Shown here piece after piece: positions 33,198-41,742 of a stretch of 64,000 nt of DNA. Within the stretch, counting starts at the first letter, position 1, and the number at the start of each line of letters is the position of its first letter. The stretch is from JADMIH01 sp035274425 (GTDB lineage Bacteria > Chloroflexota > Chloroflexia > QHBQ01 > JADMIH01), in the NCBI GenBank assembly GCA_035274425.1, contig DATEOC010000091.1, positions 1 to 64,000 on the forward strand. The letters run 5' to 3'. The notes below the pieces were generated by a model, which was not told where the DNA came from, made no database searches, and was given only the letters and a program-made list of their open reading frames with translations. The translations under genes were made by a program, and so were the position numbers.

Positions 33198-34574
33198 TCA
33201 TCCCAACCTCTGTGTTAGCTTGCGTGTAGCGTAGCGTAACTCCTTCGCACTCTCCGGCGATAGCTGCCCGCTTCTTTCGACGCGGGCGGCCTCGGCTTCA
33301 ACCGCTTCCGCCAGGCCGGTCTCCCCTACCGTGAGGAGGCGGGTGGCGGCGGCCCTCAGCTTCTGGGTAGCGGCGGCCATGTTGCCTACCATCATATCGT
33401 CCAAAGCGCGGGTTTGCAGCACATACGCGCTCACGCGCTCAACTGTATTCATCACCACTGGGTTCGGCTCGATCCTCTCTTTGCTGGTGGTATAGTTGAG
33501 GATGAGGTCGCTGGCGGCACTGACCGCTCGCGCACCATCTGCGGTGCTGTGGGTCGCCGATACGCGCGCAATACGAAACGAGCCGGTGGGTTGCGTAGGT
33601 ACAATTAGCTCTATAAGCAATGCGGGTGGGTTTGCCGGGTCGAGGTCCCCCATAGGGATAAGTATGGCGCGCTCCCCTCGACGCTCATCCTGTACGAGCG
33701 ATATAGCGGGGCGCACCCTGTAAGCCCGCCGAACCTCCACCCCCGCGCTGTACTTCAACTCTACGTATACGTTGCGCATAGTTACGGCCTGCACAGCCGC
33801 AAGCTCCTGCCCGAAGGCGGGGGGTATCTCCTGGGGCACGCGGGCGAAATAAGCGTTGCCCAGGCTCGCGTCGGCCACCTCTACCAGCAACTTCTCATTG
33901 AATTCGGTACCGATGCCGAGAGTGCTGACGGCGATGCCCATATCGCGTGCCTGCCCGGCAAGCTCCTGCACGCGATCAGGCTCGCGGGTGAAGCCATCGG
34001 TGAGGATGAGGGCGCGGTTGACTGTGCCTGAAGTCTGTGCGCGCTGAATTTCCGCGATGCCCGCCTGGAGGCCCGCCGCGATGTCGGTCTCGTCGCCCAA
34101 CTGGAGAGAGGCGAGGGCGGAAATCGCGTCCAAAACCTGCCGGTGCTCAGAGCCAGGCACTGCTGTGAGGAGCACCTCGGCGCGGTCGGCGAAGGCCACG
34201 AGGGAGATGCGGTCATCCTCCTGGAAGTGGCGGGTAGACTGGGCGATGGAGGCCTGCACCGCTTCGAGATTGGAGGGCGCGGCGCTGCGTATGCGTTCCG
34301 GGATAGACTTGAAAGTCCACACGGGCACGCCATCCGAGACGGTCTGCTGGACGTGCCCCGCCTCGGAAAGCTCCTGAAACTGCTCCTGGGTGAGCACCGG
34401 CAGCCGCATCGACTCCGAAAGGTCGAGCACAATAGCCATGTTCACGGGAGCGTCGAGAGGCTGGGCATCCAGCCCCGCCCGCATGTCCACCAGCAAATAG
34501 ACGAGGCGCGGTCCTTCCGACGCGGGCACCGCTTCCACGTTGAGCGTGCAATTCAGCGCGATTTGGTCCGCCAT
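33198..34574 (-). CDS. VWA-domain protein of the phospho-signalling island
   Basis: About 458 residues. A VWA domain occupies about 45-230 with intact MIDAS (DLSES in AIVLDLSESM, later LILTDG), an N-terminal beta strand region, and a C-terminal beta plus helical part, as in YfbK/BatA-type VWA proteins. Start ATG 34574 (MADQIALN) has GGAGGAG just upstream. The longer frame from 34745 translates repeat DNA and is rejected. Location next to Ser/Thr kinases, PP2C and FHA proteins recalls the TerY-type VWA/kinase/phosphatase triads, although the domain details differ. It may be a phosphorylation target or scaffold. Confidence 0.8.
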   Translation of the reverse strand: MADQIALNCTLNVEAVPASEGPRLVYLLVDMRAGLDAQPLDAPVNMAIVLDLSESMRLPVLTQEQFQELSEAGHVQQTVSDGVPVWTFKSIPERIRSAAPSNLEAVQASIAQSTRHFQEDDRISLVAFADRAEVLLTAVPGSEHRQVLDAISALASLQLGDETDIAAGLQAGIAEIQRAQTSGTVNRALILTDGFTREPDRVQELAGQARDMGIAVSTLGIGTEFNEKLLVEVADASLGNAYFARVPQEIPPAFGQELAAVQAVTMRNVYVELKYSAGVEVRRAYRVRPAISLVQDERRGERAILIPMGDLDPANPPALLIELIVPTQPTGSFRIARVSATHSTADGARAVSAASDLILNYTTSKERIEPNPVVMNTVERVSAYVLQTRALDDMMVGNMAAATQKLRAAATRLLTVGETGLAEAVEAEAARVERSGQLSPESAKELRYATRKLTQRLG

Positions 34575-34599
34575 TTTCTCCTCCGAATACGATCTAGAT

Positions 34600-34660
34600 G
34601 CAAAGACGCAAAGGTTTTTGAAGGTTCGCCGCGGAGACGCAGAGTTCGCGGAGCTTAGCA
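34600..34660. repeat. CAAAGACG and CGCGGAGACGCAGAG dispersed repeats
   Basis: A GCAAAGACGCAAAGG stretch followed by CCGCGGAGACGCAGAG. Related copies are at 33117-33145, 48563-48600 and 55845-55862. They lie upstream of the VWA gene and create a false N-terminal extension of its frame. Confidence 0.65.
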
Positions 34661-34795
34661 AGAGTAATGATATTGGACTCTTGGCTGCGACTAGTTTACC
34701 ATATCGCTGGGTGGACTGGGCAAAAATAAAGAGCGGTCCTGGCATGGAAAGCTCTATTATCTTTATTCAATACATGCCGCTCACTTATCGACATT

Positions 34796-35731
34796 TCATG
34801 CAGCATCTGTCACCCGCCGAAAGACTTCGGCAACCCCACTTTCTTTCTCCCACCGTAGCATCATCTGTAGCCCGCGCCCGTAGAGGTCGTCGCGTCGGAG
34901 CATGCGGGCTGTGCGGTGGCGGCAGCCCCACTGTTGTAGCAGCTTGAAGGCTACCCACTCAGCAAACCCTTCCTGCAGCTGCGCGGGAAGATTGGGCGGG
35001 CAGTGCTCGCTCTGCCAGGCGTGGGCGTATTCATGAGCCATCACTTCGAGGAGAACTATCTGTGGCAGGCCATACTCTACAAAGATGGCCCGGTGCTTCC
35101 CCTCACGCAGGAAGAGTCCAAAGCACCGTGCCCTGCTATCGGCGTCCAGGGTGTACAGGCTCGATTTGTCAATTAGCTGGAGCATCTGGCGGCGGCCCGC
35201 CATCTTGAGCTGGCATGGCTCGCGCAGCTTCATACCGAGGGTACGCAGCACGTCAGCCCGCACTCGTTTGTAAAGGGCGTGCGCATGGGCCGATTGTGTG
35301 ACGGAGGTCGATTGGCACCTGTCGCACAACTTCCGGCCATGGCGGAGGGTCCAATAGCAGGCCCCCACGGGCCGGCCGCACGTGTCGCACCGAGGGCGTT
35401 GGTCAATGCAATCGGCGCAATATACATGGCTGTCGCCCTTCAGCATGATCGCCTGGTTACCGACATGTGCGTTACAGGCCGAGCAACGTAGCCGCTCCTG
35501 GTAACATTGGCTGCAAAGCGACCACACCGATGTCTCTCCACCCGACCCCATCCACTCCACTTTCCGTTGTGCCGGTAGGGCCTGAGAGGAGGTTAGATAC
35601 GACAATGACGCGAGCGACCTGCCTGCGGAGTTCCGCGTGTAGCTACGTGCCGCGAGCCTTGAGCCGCAGAGATTGCACCAGCGCCCCCTGGTGGGTGTAT
35701 TTATAAGAGGAGGCTTTTTGAGACTTATCAT
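34796..35731 (-). CDS. DA1-like zinc peptidase with Cys-rich LIM-like N-terminus
   Basis: 311 residues. The first 140 residues hold six CXXC pairs (C19/C22, C73/C76, C83/C86, C105/C108, C115/C118, C136/C139), consistent with LIM-like zinc fingers. The C-terminal half has a gluzincin-type motif, MAHEYAHAWQ (H233, E234, H237), with a second Glu ligand in LQEGFAEWVAF (E254). This order of LIM-like fingers, then HEXXH with EEG/QEG downstream, is the architecture of plant DA1 peptidases and their rare bacterial relatives. No signal peptide, so cytosolic. Substrate unknown. It lies divergently from the sigma-factor operon. Confidence 0.75.
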   Translation of the reverse strand: MISLKKPPLINTPTRGRWCNLCGSRLAARSYTRNSAGRSLASLSYLTSSQALPAQRKVEWMGSGGETSVWSLCSQCYQERLRCSACNAHVGNQAIMLKGDSHVYCADCIDQRPRCDTCGRPVGACYWTLRHGRKLCDRCQSTSVTQSAHAHALYKRVRADVLRTLGMKLREPCQLKMAGRRQMLQLIDKSSLYTLDADSRARCFGLFLREGKHRAIFVEYGLPQIVLLEVMAHEYAHAWQSEHCPPNLPAQLQEGFAEWVAFKLLQQWGCRHRTARMLRRDDLYGRGLQMMLRWEKESGVAEVFRRVTDAA

Positions 35732-36083
35732 TCGGTATACAAAAGGAACAGCATCGCGTAGAGGCGCTCAGAGGAATCATAGCATAGCTTCCCACGAATC
35801 CAGGTACAATCAGATGGGCAATAGGTCCTGTGGGCTATGAGCCGTTGGTAACATGGGGAGGGATAGTACTTTCTCTTGGACCACGGACGAAGGACGAAGG
35901 ACGAAGGACGAAGGACGAAGGACGGCAGTAGGTGGACGATGGACGATGAATAGATGCCAGACAGCGACTAGCAGATAGTAGGAGACAAAAGTAACTGGTA
36001 CAATATAGATAACTGGTAGAATATGTTAAGCACGCTGATAGGCGATGCGCTCTAGCCAAACTTATATACTAGCAACATACCAT
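35732..36083. other. Intergenic region with GACGAAG array, no gene seen
   Basis: Between the divergent peptidase and sigma-factor genes. A GACGAAG heptad array occupies 35885-35925. The rest is AT-richer, with short TCCA/ATGGACGATG repeats and ACTGGTA copies at about 35991 and 36012. A TATACC 3 nt before the peptidase ATG could be a -10. Confidence 0.5.
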
Positions 36084-36194
36084 TCGTCTATCGTCTATCG
36101 TCTATCGTCTATCGTCTATCGTCTATCGTCTATCGTCTATCGTCTATCGTCTATCGTCCGTCGTCCGTCGTCCGTCGTCCGTCGTCCGTCGTCC
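36084..36194. repeat. Array of 10 TCGTCTA then about 6 TCGTCCG units
   Basis: 10 perfect TCGTCTA copies (36084-36153), then 5 perfect TCGTCCG copies plus a partial one (36154-36194), in unbroken 7-bp phase. The mirror order is seen at 54674-54784. It lies 60 bp upstream of the sigma-factor start. Confidence 0.95.
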
Positions 36195-36253
36195 AAAACG
36201 TTTTGCAACCTCCAGGCGTTCTCTCCGTTCTATTTTCGGGAGGATCCCTGCGG

Positions 36254-36880
36254 GTGGAAGGTTTCGCCTTGGCCATAGATGAAAAGAGTTGGGTAGTCCG
36301 GGCGCGGGAAGGAGATACCGCAGCGTTCGAGGCGATCTACAATCGCTACGAGCGGCGCATCTACGCCTTCGTCTACCGGCTCATGGGCAACGCTGAGGAC
36401 GCTTACGATCTGACGCAGGATACCTTCGTCAAGGCTTACTCTGCCTTGCCGCGCACCCAGCCCGACCTCAACCTTTCGGCGTGGCTCCATCGGATAGCCT
36501 CGAACGCATGTATGGATGTGCTGAGGCGGCGCAAGCTGATCAGGTGGCTCCCCTGGGAGACGTTCGACACCAACCCGGCGATGGAGCCGACGGCCAGCGA
36601 CGACCCTGTAGGAGAGTACAACCAGGTCGAAACGTCCGGCGAAGTACAGGTGGTATTGAACAGGCTAAGTCCAAAGCACCGGACGGCGCTCATACTCAAG
36701 GAGTTCCAGGGGTTGTCGGGCGACGAGATAGGGCAGGTGATGGGCCTCACACGCTCCGCAGTGAAATCGCTCATGTTCCGAGCGCGTGACGAGTTCCGCC
36801 AGGTCTACCTGTCGCAGTACGGCCACCCACCAGGCATAGACGCGGACATGGACGACGTGTCGGCAGGCGTTGGTCGATAG
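36254..36880 (+). CDS. ECF-type RNA polymerase sigma factor
   Basis: About 208 residues. Region 2 is at about 25-90 (AFEAIYNRYERRIYAFVYRLMGN in parts: YNRYERRIY, DLTQDTFVKAY) and region 4 at about 135-185 (LSPKHRTALILKE, GLSGDEIGQVMGL, AVKSLMFRARDEF). Directs transcription of an envelope-stress or signal regulon (family knowledge). Start GTG 36254 is chosen because GGGAGGA lies 9 nt upstream. The following gene, 138 bp away on the same strand, is its anti-sigma factor. The stop codon TAG is the first triplet of a TAGACGA heptad array, so the array forms the gene's 3' border. Confidence 0.9.
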   Translation: MEGFALAIDEKSWVVRAREGDTAAFEAIYNRYERRIYAFVYRLMGNAEDAYDLTQDTFVKAYSALPRTQPDLNLSAWLHRIASNACMDVLRRRKLIRWLPWETFDTNPAMEPTASDDPVGEYNQVETSGEVQVVLNRLSPKHRTALILKEFQGLSGDEIGQVMGLTRSAVKSLMFRARDEFRQVYLSQYGHPPGIDADMDDVSAGVGR

Positions 36881-37003
36881 ACGATAGACGACGGACGACG
36901 GACGACGAAAATATAGACAAATTATCAGATAGTAATGATGAAACACGCGATATAGAAGACTAGTCATGCCTCACTCATCACGCATTACGCATCACGTTTC
37001 ACA
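36876..37003. repeat. Heptad repeats between sigma and anti-sigma genes
   Basis: ATAGACG then GACGGAC copies (36876-36908), and CATCACG/ACGTTTC copies (36973-37003). Confidence 0.75.
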
Positions 37004-37018
37004 CATGGGGGATTATTC

Positions 37019-38710
37019 ATGAATTGCAGCAACATCAGGCCGCTCCTGTCCGCATACTACGACGGCGACGTGAGCACTGAGGAGCGCAACCAGGTCGAGA
37101 GTCACCTGGCTAGCTGCCACGACTGCCGACATGTCCTGGCCGAGTTCAGGGCAATCGGGAGCGACATACGCAGCCTGCCCATGCCACAGCCGCCTGTAGG
37201 GCTGCGGCGCGATGTCTGGCGCGCCATCGAAGCGCAACAGGCAAACGCGCGCGTCTTCCGAGGCTCTCCGGCCAGGGGTGTTATTACCACACTCCCCCAA
37301 CCCAAAGAGAAGTCTTTCCTCCCCAACATCCTGAAGGGCATAGGCAGGAGTTGGGCCGCCGCCCTACCTGCCGCGCTCCTTTTGGGTGGGCTGCTGCTCG
37401 TGCTGTCGGTGATATTGCTGCGAAACAATCCGGTCGACGTTGCCAGCTTAGAAAGGGATGTCGTTACTTTCTCTCAACCTGTCCATGTTCGCCTCTCCAA
37501 AGAGGTCATATGGGACCCCGACTGCTTGGTGAATACAAATGTCCGGCGCATCGAGGGTTCTCAACCTGTGACGCTGACAAAGGGCGTTGATATTGCGCTG
37601 GAGTTCAACCAAGCAGCCCGGGAAATAACTATACAGCCTATAAAGCAGTGGGAGCCGGGTGCCAGATATGACGTATACATTGACGCGCCAAAAATCGGGT
37701 TGATAGCGGGTAGTGGTAAGCTCGATGACAAGTCCCATACCCTCTCTTTCAGCGTGGCGGAGAACACTCCAACGCCCACTTCTACTCCCACCATCACTCC
37801 AACACCCACCGATACACCCATACCGCCCCCGAACACTCCTGGGCCGACTACAGTTGCCGAAAACACCCCTCTGCCCACTCAGGAAGTAATCGTTCCGACG
37901 AGCGGGCCGACGCAGCAGCCGCCCGTACCGCCCAGCGCGACGACCGCGCCGAAGGCCAGCCCTACGGTTCGGGTGAACCCTACTCGCACGGCGAACGTGC
38001 CGCCTACTCAGACGGTCGCGCCTGAGCCTACCAGGCCTATACCTCAATCGCTGACACCTACGCCGCTCGTACCTACGGCAACGCCTACCGTGCACGAGAC
38101 GCAGCCTGTGCCAACTTCGACTGCTATTCCGCCCAAGGGTACGCCTACCGCTACCCCTACAGTGAGGGGTGGGCCGACGGCTACAGCTACGCCCGTCAAT
38201 TCGGAGCCGTGTGACCTTGTACCTGTGCAGGGCTTTGGCAAGGTCTGGGGGACAACCCGCGCCCTGCGGGCGAAGATTGGTTGCCCAGAGGCTGCCGAGA
38301 TGGGCATACCGGATGCAGCCGTACAGCACTTCCAGGGTGGCACTATGGTATGGCGCGGGGATATGAAGTTGATCTACGTCTTCATCAATGGCGCGAATGG
38401 TCAGTCGGGGACGTGGCTCCAGTTCCAGGATACGTGGCAGGACACCGATACGCCACCGAAAGCTGTGAATACCCCTCCACCGGGGCTGATCGAGCCTGTT
38501 CGCGGCTTCGGGAAGCTCTGGAACAGCAATGGTTATGTTCACCAGAGCCTCGGCTGGGGCGTGGACACGGAGGTCAAGGTGACAGGCGCGTGGCAGAAGT
38601 TCGAGCACGGCGAAGCGATCTGGACGAGCGATCGCGACATCTACTTCATGTTCAGCGACGGCACCTTCCAGCGCTACGAAGACACCTTCGTCGCCCCAGG
38701 CGAAGAGTAA
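37019..38710 (+). CDS. Transmembrane anti-sigma factor with long exported region
   Basis: 563 residues. The cytosolic zinc anti-sigma domain has C3, H29, C33 and C36 (HLASCHDC). One transmembrane helix lies at about 116-140. Outside are an Ig-like domain (about 150-250, EFNQAAREITIQP), a Thr/Pro-rich spacer (about 255-395) and two related C-terminal modules of about 60-70 residues (GFGKVWGT ... QHFQGGTMVW and GFGKLWNS ... QKFEHGEAIW), reminiscent of LGFP-type wall-binding repeats. Known ZAS-domain proteins hold their ECF sigma inactive until an envelope signal. The exported modules may sense wall state (inference). It follows the sigma gene and ends at a strong hairpin. Confidence 0.85.
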   Translation: MNCSNIRPLLSAYYDGDVSTEERNQVESHLASCHDCRHVLAEFRAIGSDIRSLPMPQPPVGLRRDVWRAIEAQQANARVFRGSPARGVITTLPQPKEKSFLPNILKGIGRSWAAALPAALLLGGLLLVLSVILLRNNPVDVASLERDVVTFSQPVHVRLSKEVIWDPDCLVNTNVRRIEGSQPVTLTKGVDIALEFNQAAREITIQPIKQWEPGARYDVYIDAPKIGLIAGSGKLDDKSHTLSFSVAENTPTPTSTPTITPTPTDTPIPPPNTPGPTTVAENTPLPTQEVIVPTSGPTQQPPVPPSATTAPKASPTVRVNPTRTANVPPTQTVAPEPTRPIPQSLTPTPLVPTATPTVHETQPVPTSTAIPPKGTPTATPTVRGGPTATATPVNSEPCDLVPVQGFGKVWGTTRALRAKIGCPEAAEMGIPDAAVQHFQGGTMVWRGDMKLIYVFINGANGQSGTWLQFQDTWQDTDTPPKAVNTPPPGLIEPVRGFGKLWNSNGYVHQSLGWGVDTEVKVTGAWQKFEHGEAIWTSDRDIYFMFSDGTFQRYEDTFVAPGEE

Positions 38711-38735
38711 AGGCTAAGGGATAATATAATCCTTT

Positions 38736-38784
38736 ATCTTCAAACCAAAATCAGCGCCGCAGGCGCTGATTTTGGTTTGAAGAT
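38736..38784. terminator. 23-bp perfect bidirectional hairpin
   Basis: Arms 38736-38758 and 38762-38784, loop GCA, core CAGCGCC-GCA-GGCGCTG. Between convergent anti-sigma and phosphoesterase genes. Shares core and loop with 804-854. Confidence 0.85.
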
Positions 38785-38793
38785 TCTCTACCC

Positions 38794-39585
38794 TTATATC
38801 CCCAGCGCAAGTCGGGAGATCATGCGCGGCGGGAAAGCCAGGTCGCTCATCAGCTCCTGTGTCTCTTCGATAGGGTATTCGACGCGGTGGAAGGTGAGGC
38901 GCGCCGTGTGGACGCTGGGCCGGGCATCCTCCGGTATCTCCAGGACCATGTAGGCAGCGCGGGGGTCGCCATCTCGTGGCTGGCCGACGCTACCCGGATT
39001 GATAATCATCCTGGCATTGGCTGCTGCCGTAGACTCATCTTCCTTGTAAGGCGCTATATTCAACCTTATCGTCTCGCCCGGCTCAGGTACGATGGCCTTC
39101 ACTACACCCTCGACCTCGCGAAAGACGAGGGGGACATGGGTATGGCCGACGAGGCAGTAGCGTGAGTTGAATAGCGGGAAACACTCGGCGGCATCGAAGA
39201 GGTCCAGCAAGTACTCCCACATAGGATCGCGGGGCGAGGCGTGCACGAGAGTGAAGCTGGAGGAGAGGGCCGATATCTGCACCGGCAGCGACTCCATATA
39301 CTCTATGTGCTCAGGGGTGAGCGCCTTGATAGTCCATTCGAGGAGAGCGCGCGCATCGCGGTTGAATGACTGCTTATTGAGGCGGCCCAGGGCACCCCAG
39401 TCGTGGTTGCCCGGTATGCACAGATGGGGCATCTCGATAATAGAGGATATGCACTCGTTGGGTTGGGGTCCATAACCTACGAGGTCGCCCAGGCACCAGA
39501 GTGCGTCGATGCTCCCCATCCGCTCCAGGACGGTCTTCAGGGCGACGTAGTTGCCGTGTATGTCCGATACAATGCCGATGCGCAA
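38794..39585 (-). CDS. Calcineurin-like metallophosphoesterase
   Basis: 263 residues with the full dimetal motif set: VSDIHGN (D8, H10), CLGDLVGYG, CIPGNHDW, and the late VGHTHVPLVF. These enzymes hydrolyse phosphomonoesters or diesters. The YfcE/serine-threonine phosphatase-like subgroup is likely, but the substrate is unknown. Start is TTG 39585. No clear ribosome-binding site. It is related to the protein at 53255-54001 (same motif order, similar size). It faces the sigma operon across a hairpin. Confidence 0.85.
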   Translation of the reverse strand: MRIGIVSDIHGNYVALKTVLERMGSIDALWCLGDLVGYGPQPNECISSIIEMPHLCIPGNHDWGALGRLNKQSFNRDARALLEWTIKALTPEHIEYMESLPVQISALSSSFTLVHASPRDPMWEYLLDLFDAAECFPLFNSRYCLVGHTHVPLVFREVEGVVKAIVPEPGETIRLNIAPYKEDESTAAANARMIINPGSVGQPRDGDPRAAYMVLEIPEDARPSVHTARLTFHRVEYPIEETQELMSDLAFPPRMISRLALGI

Positions 39586-39783
39586 GGGGAGAAGTAACCT
39601 TCTTTCAGATGCGGAGTGTGGATTCCAGCAACCTTGCCCGCAGAGTTCAAGGATGCTCCCGCAGTCACTGTAACACAGGATAGCATAGGGACATTAGGTA
39701 TAGCAATAGCCCTTTGTGGTTAGGAGCCGGTAGTAGGTAGTCGGTAGCTGGTACTTTGATAATGAGTCCAGTATCATCCATTT

Positions 39784-41358
39784 ATGCAGAGCCCCACAAC
39801 TGCCGAGTCTCCACAACCGACTACCGCCTACCGACCACTTTTGGTAGGCGCATCTGTGATCCTCTTTGCTGGCGTATTGTATCTACGCACACTCGCGCCT
39901 TCGGTTATGCCTGGAGACTACGCAGAGTTCCAGATGTCTGCGGCTATATTAGGTGTGCCCCACCCCACGGGCTACCCGCTTTACATCTTGCTCAGCAAGC
40001 TATTCACGATACTCCCATTCGGTGATGTGGCTTACCGGGTGAACCTGTCATCAGCGGTTTACATGGCAGGTGCAACAGGTCTGCTCTTTGCGGTTGGGCT
40101 GCGGCTCTTGCGATTGGCGGGTCTGAGCAAGGCGTGGTGGGCGGCAGGGGTGGGGGCGTTGTTCTTTGCCATCGCGCCTACCGTGTGGTCAATGTCGCTG
40201 GTGGCGCGCAGCTATGCGCTCAATGCATTATTGGTGGGGTGCGTGCTGTTTTCGCTCATACAATGGCGACATACTGGACGTGTGCCCTGGTTCTACCTGA
40301 CATCCTTACTTATAGGTCTCTCAATGGTGCACCACGCCACTACGTACCTCCTCCTCCCGGCTTATGGGCTCTACCTGTTGCTGGTGGAGATAGAGCGGCA
40401 CCGGCGTAAAGCTGACCGGAAGCCGATGTTGCGCCGTGCGCTGGGCGTGCTGTCGCTCATCGCGGGCCTCAGCCCGATGCTCTTCCTGGTGTACCGCTTC
40501 CTCGCGGGCGCGCCCTACTACTGGGGCAACCCGACTACCTGGAAAGATTTCTTCAGCTTGCTGACGGGGGGTCCGTTCCATAACCAGGTTATGGCCTTTG
40601 GCTGGGGCGCGCAGCTAGAGCGCGTCGGGTTCGGAATCGGGGAGTTGTCTGCGCAGTACACGCCCATAGGAATAGCTTTGGGCCTGGTGGGGCTGGTGAC
40701 GCTATGGAGATTAGCTCGTGGCGAGGCGCTGCTTCTCACGCTCATGGTGCTAGGTAACTTCCTTTTCGCCATGAACTATTCGCTCGTGGGGTACCTCTAC
40801 TTCATACCCACGTATCTAATCTGGGGTACGCTGATGGGGGTAGGGCTGGGCTGGCTGGTGGTCACATTGCGGCGTGCCCTGGGAGAGCGGCTCAGCCTTG
40901 TGGGTGTCCGCACCGGCGCGGCTCTGCTAGTGCTGGTGCTTGCAGCAGGAGCAGGCTATCTGACGATCTCTCGCTATCCCTCTGCGGACCAGAGTGGTCA
41001 AACCGCTACGCGTGATGAGGTCTTATCGCTACTCGCCCAAGCTCCCCAGGGCGCGAGTCTCTACCTCGACTGGGAGGACCTCTCCGTCATCCGCTTCTAC
41101 CGTATGGTGTACGGGATGCGACTGGACACATCGCTCCACTCTGGAGACCCGGCGGACTGGCCCAAAGGGATATACTGCGATGTAACGAATGGGACTCCCG
41201 TTTACGTAGGAGAGTTCGCGGGGTCACAACCAGCAACTGTGGCGCGTGACTTCACGCTGGAGAGTGCGCCTATGGGTTGGCGGGTTGCGGCTGTCAAGGA
41301 TGGTCTGGGAGAGAGATACGCAGTGCCGCCGTGCGGGCTATGCGCTACTTGTCGTTAG
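39784..41358 (+). CDS. DUF2723 (PMT-like) polytopic membrane protein
   Basis: 524 residues, about 10-11 hydrophobic segments. The conserved DUF2723 block is at about 40-85: MPGDYAEFQMSAAILG in parts (PGDYAEFQ), GVPHPTGYPLYILLSKLF, GDVAYRVNLSSAV. The acidic pair in the first loop fits a GT-C glycosyltransferase mechanism. The family is believed to glycosylate surface proteins or lipids, but few members are tested. The C-terminal ~100 residues are soluble and probably exported. It ends 4 bp before the convergent nucleotidyltransferase. Confidence 0.8.
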   Translation: MQSPTTAESPQPTTAYRPLLVGASVILFAGVLYLRTLAPSVMPGDYAEFQMSAAILGVPHPTGYPLYILLSKLFTILPFGDVAYRVNLSSAVYMAGATGLLFAVGLRLLRLAGLSKAWWAAGVGALFFAIAPTVWSMSLVARSYALNALLVGCVLFSLIQWRHTGRVPWFYLTSLLIGLSMVHHATTYLLLPAYGLYLLLVEIERHRRKADRKPMLRRALGVLSLIAGLSPMLFLVYRFLAGAPYYWGNPTTWKDFFSLLTGGPFHNQVMAFGWGAQLERVGFGIGELSAQYTPIGIALGLVGLVTLWRLARGEALLLTLMVLGNFLFAMNYSLVGYLYFIPTYLIWGTLMGVGLGWLVVTLRRALGERLSLVGVRTGAALLVLVLAAGAGYLTISRYPSADQSGQTATRDEVLSLLAQAPQGASLYLDWEDLSVIRFYRMVYGMRLDTSLHSGDPADWPKGIYCDVTNGTPVYVGEFAGSQPATVARDFTLESAPMGWRVAAVKDGLGERYAVPPCGLCATCR

Positions 41359-41361
41359 GCC

Positions 41362-41649
41362 TCACAAGGGTATAGCCTCATTCAGTACGCGGTCACGTAT
41401 GTACCAGTGAAGACCGTCAGGCTCGACTACATCTACTTCGCAACCCAGCAGCTCTTCCAGGTCTTGCCCTAGAGCCACATGGTCTAAGAGGCTTCGTCCA
41501 GGCTCAAGCTCTACCAGGAAATCCACATCGCTATTCGCACTTGAGTCCCCCCTGGCTATAGACCCGAAAACACGCACATTGAACGCCCCATGTTGGGCAG
41601 CCGTGCTCAGTATTTCCAAGCGTTTCTCTCTCAAATCTCTCAGTCTCAT
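41362..41649 (-). CDS. MNT-type nucleotidyltransferase (MntA-like), orphan
   Basis: 95 residues with the minimal nucleotidyltransferase fold: GSIARGDSSANSDVD (GS motif at 29-30, D41 and D43) and a third Asp in CEVDVV. Small NTases of this kind usually AMPylate and silence a HEPN RNase toxin encoded next door. No HEPN gene is adjacent here: downstream is a convergent DUF2723 gene and upstream is MnmG. Either a remnant of a toxin-antitoxin pair or a solitary regulator. Confidence 0.8.
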   Translation of the reverse strand: MRLRDLREKRLEILSTAAQHGAFNVRVFGSIARGDSSANSDVDFLVELEPGRSLLDHVALGQDLEELLGCEVDVVEPDGLHWYIRDRVLNEAIPL

Positions 41650-41742
41650 GCGCGCTCCGTGACGTGCAGCTTCCTTATAGTCTTATCTTATCGTGGCATT
41701 CAATACACGTCAATTGCGATAGGCAGATGTGGTGTATTGACA

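Noticed and set aside
23945..34574. Type VI secretion or canonical TerY-P locus
   Set aside because: No secretion structural genes, no TerD/TerC/TerB proteins. Only the general set of phospho-signalling domains is shared.
34575..34745. N-terminal extension of the VWA protein
   Set aside because: It translates dispersed repeat DNA. A proper ribosome-binding site precedes the ATG at 34574.
36084..36194. CRISPR array
   Set aside because: The repeats are 7 bp with no spacers and no cas genes are present. They are simple tandem heptads.
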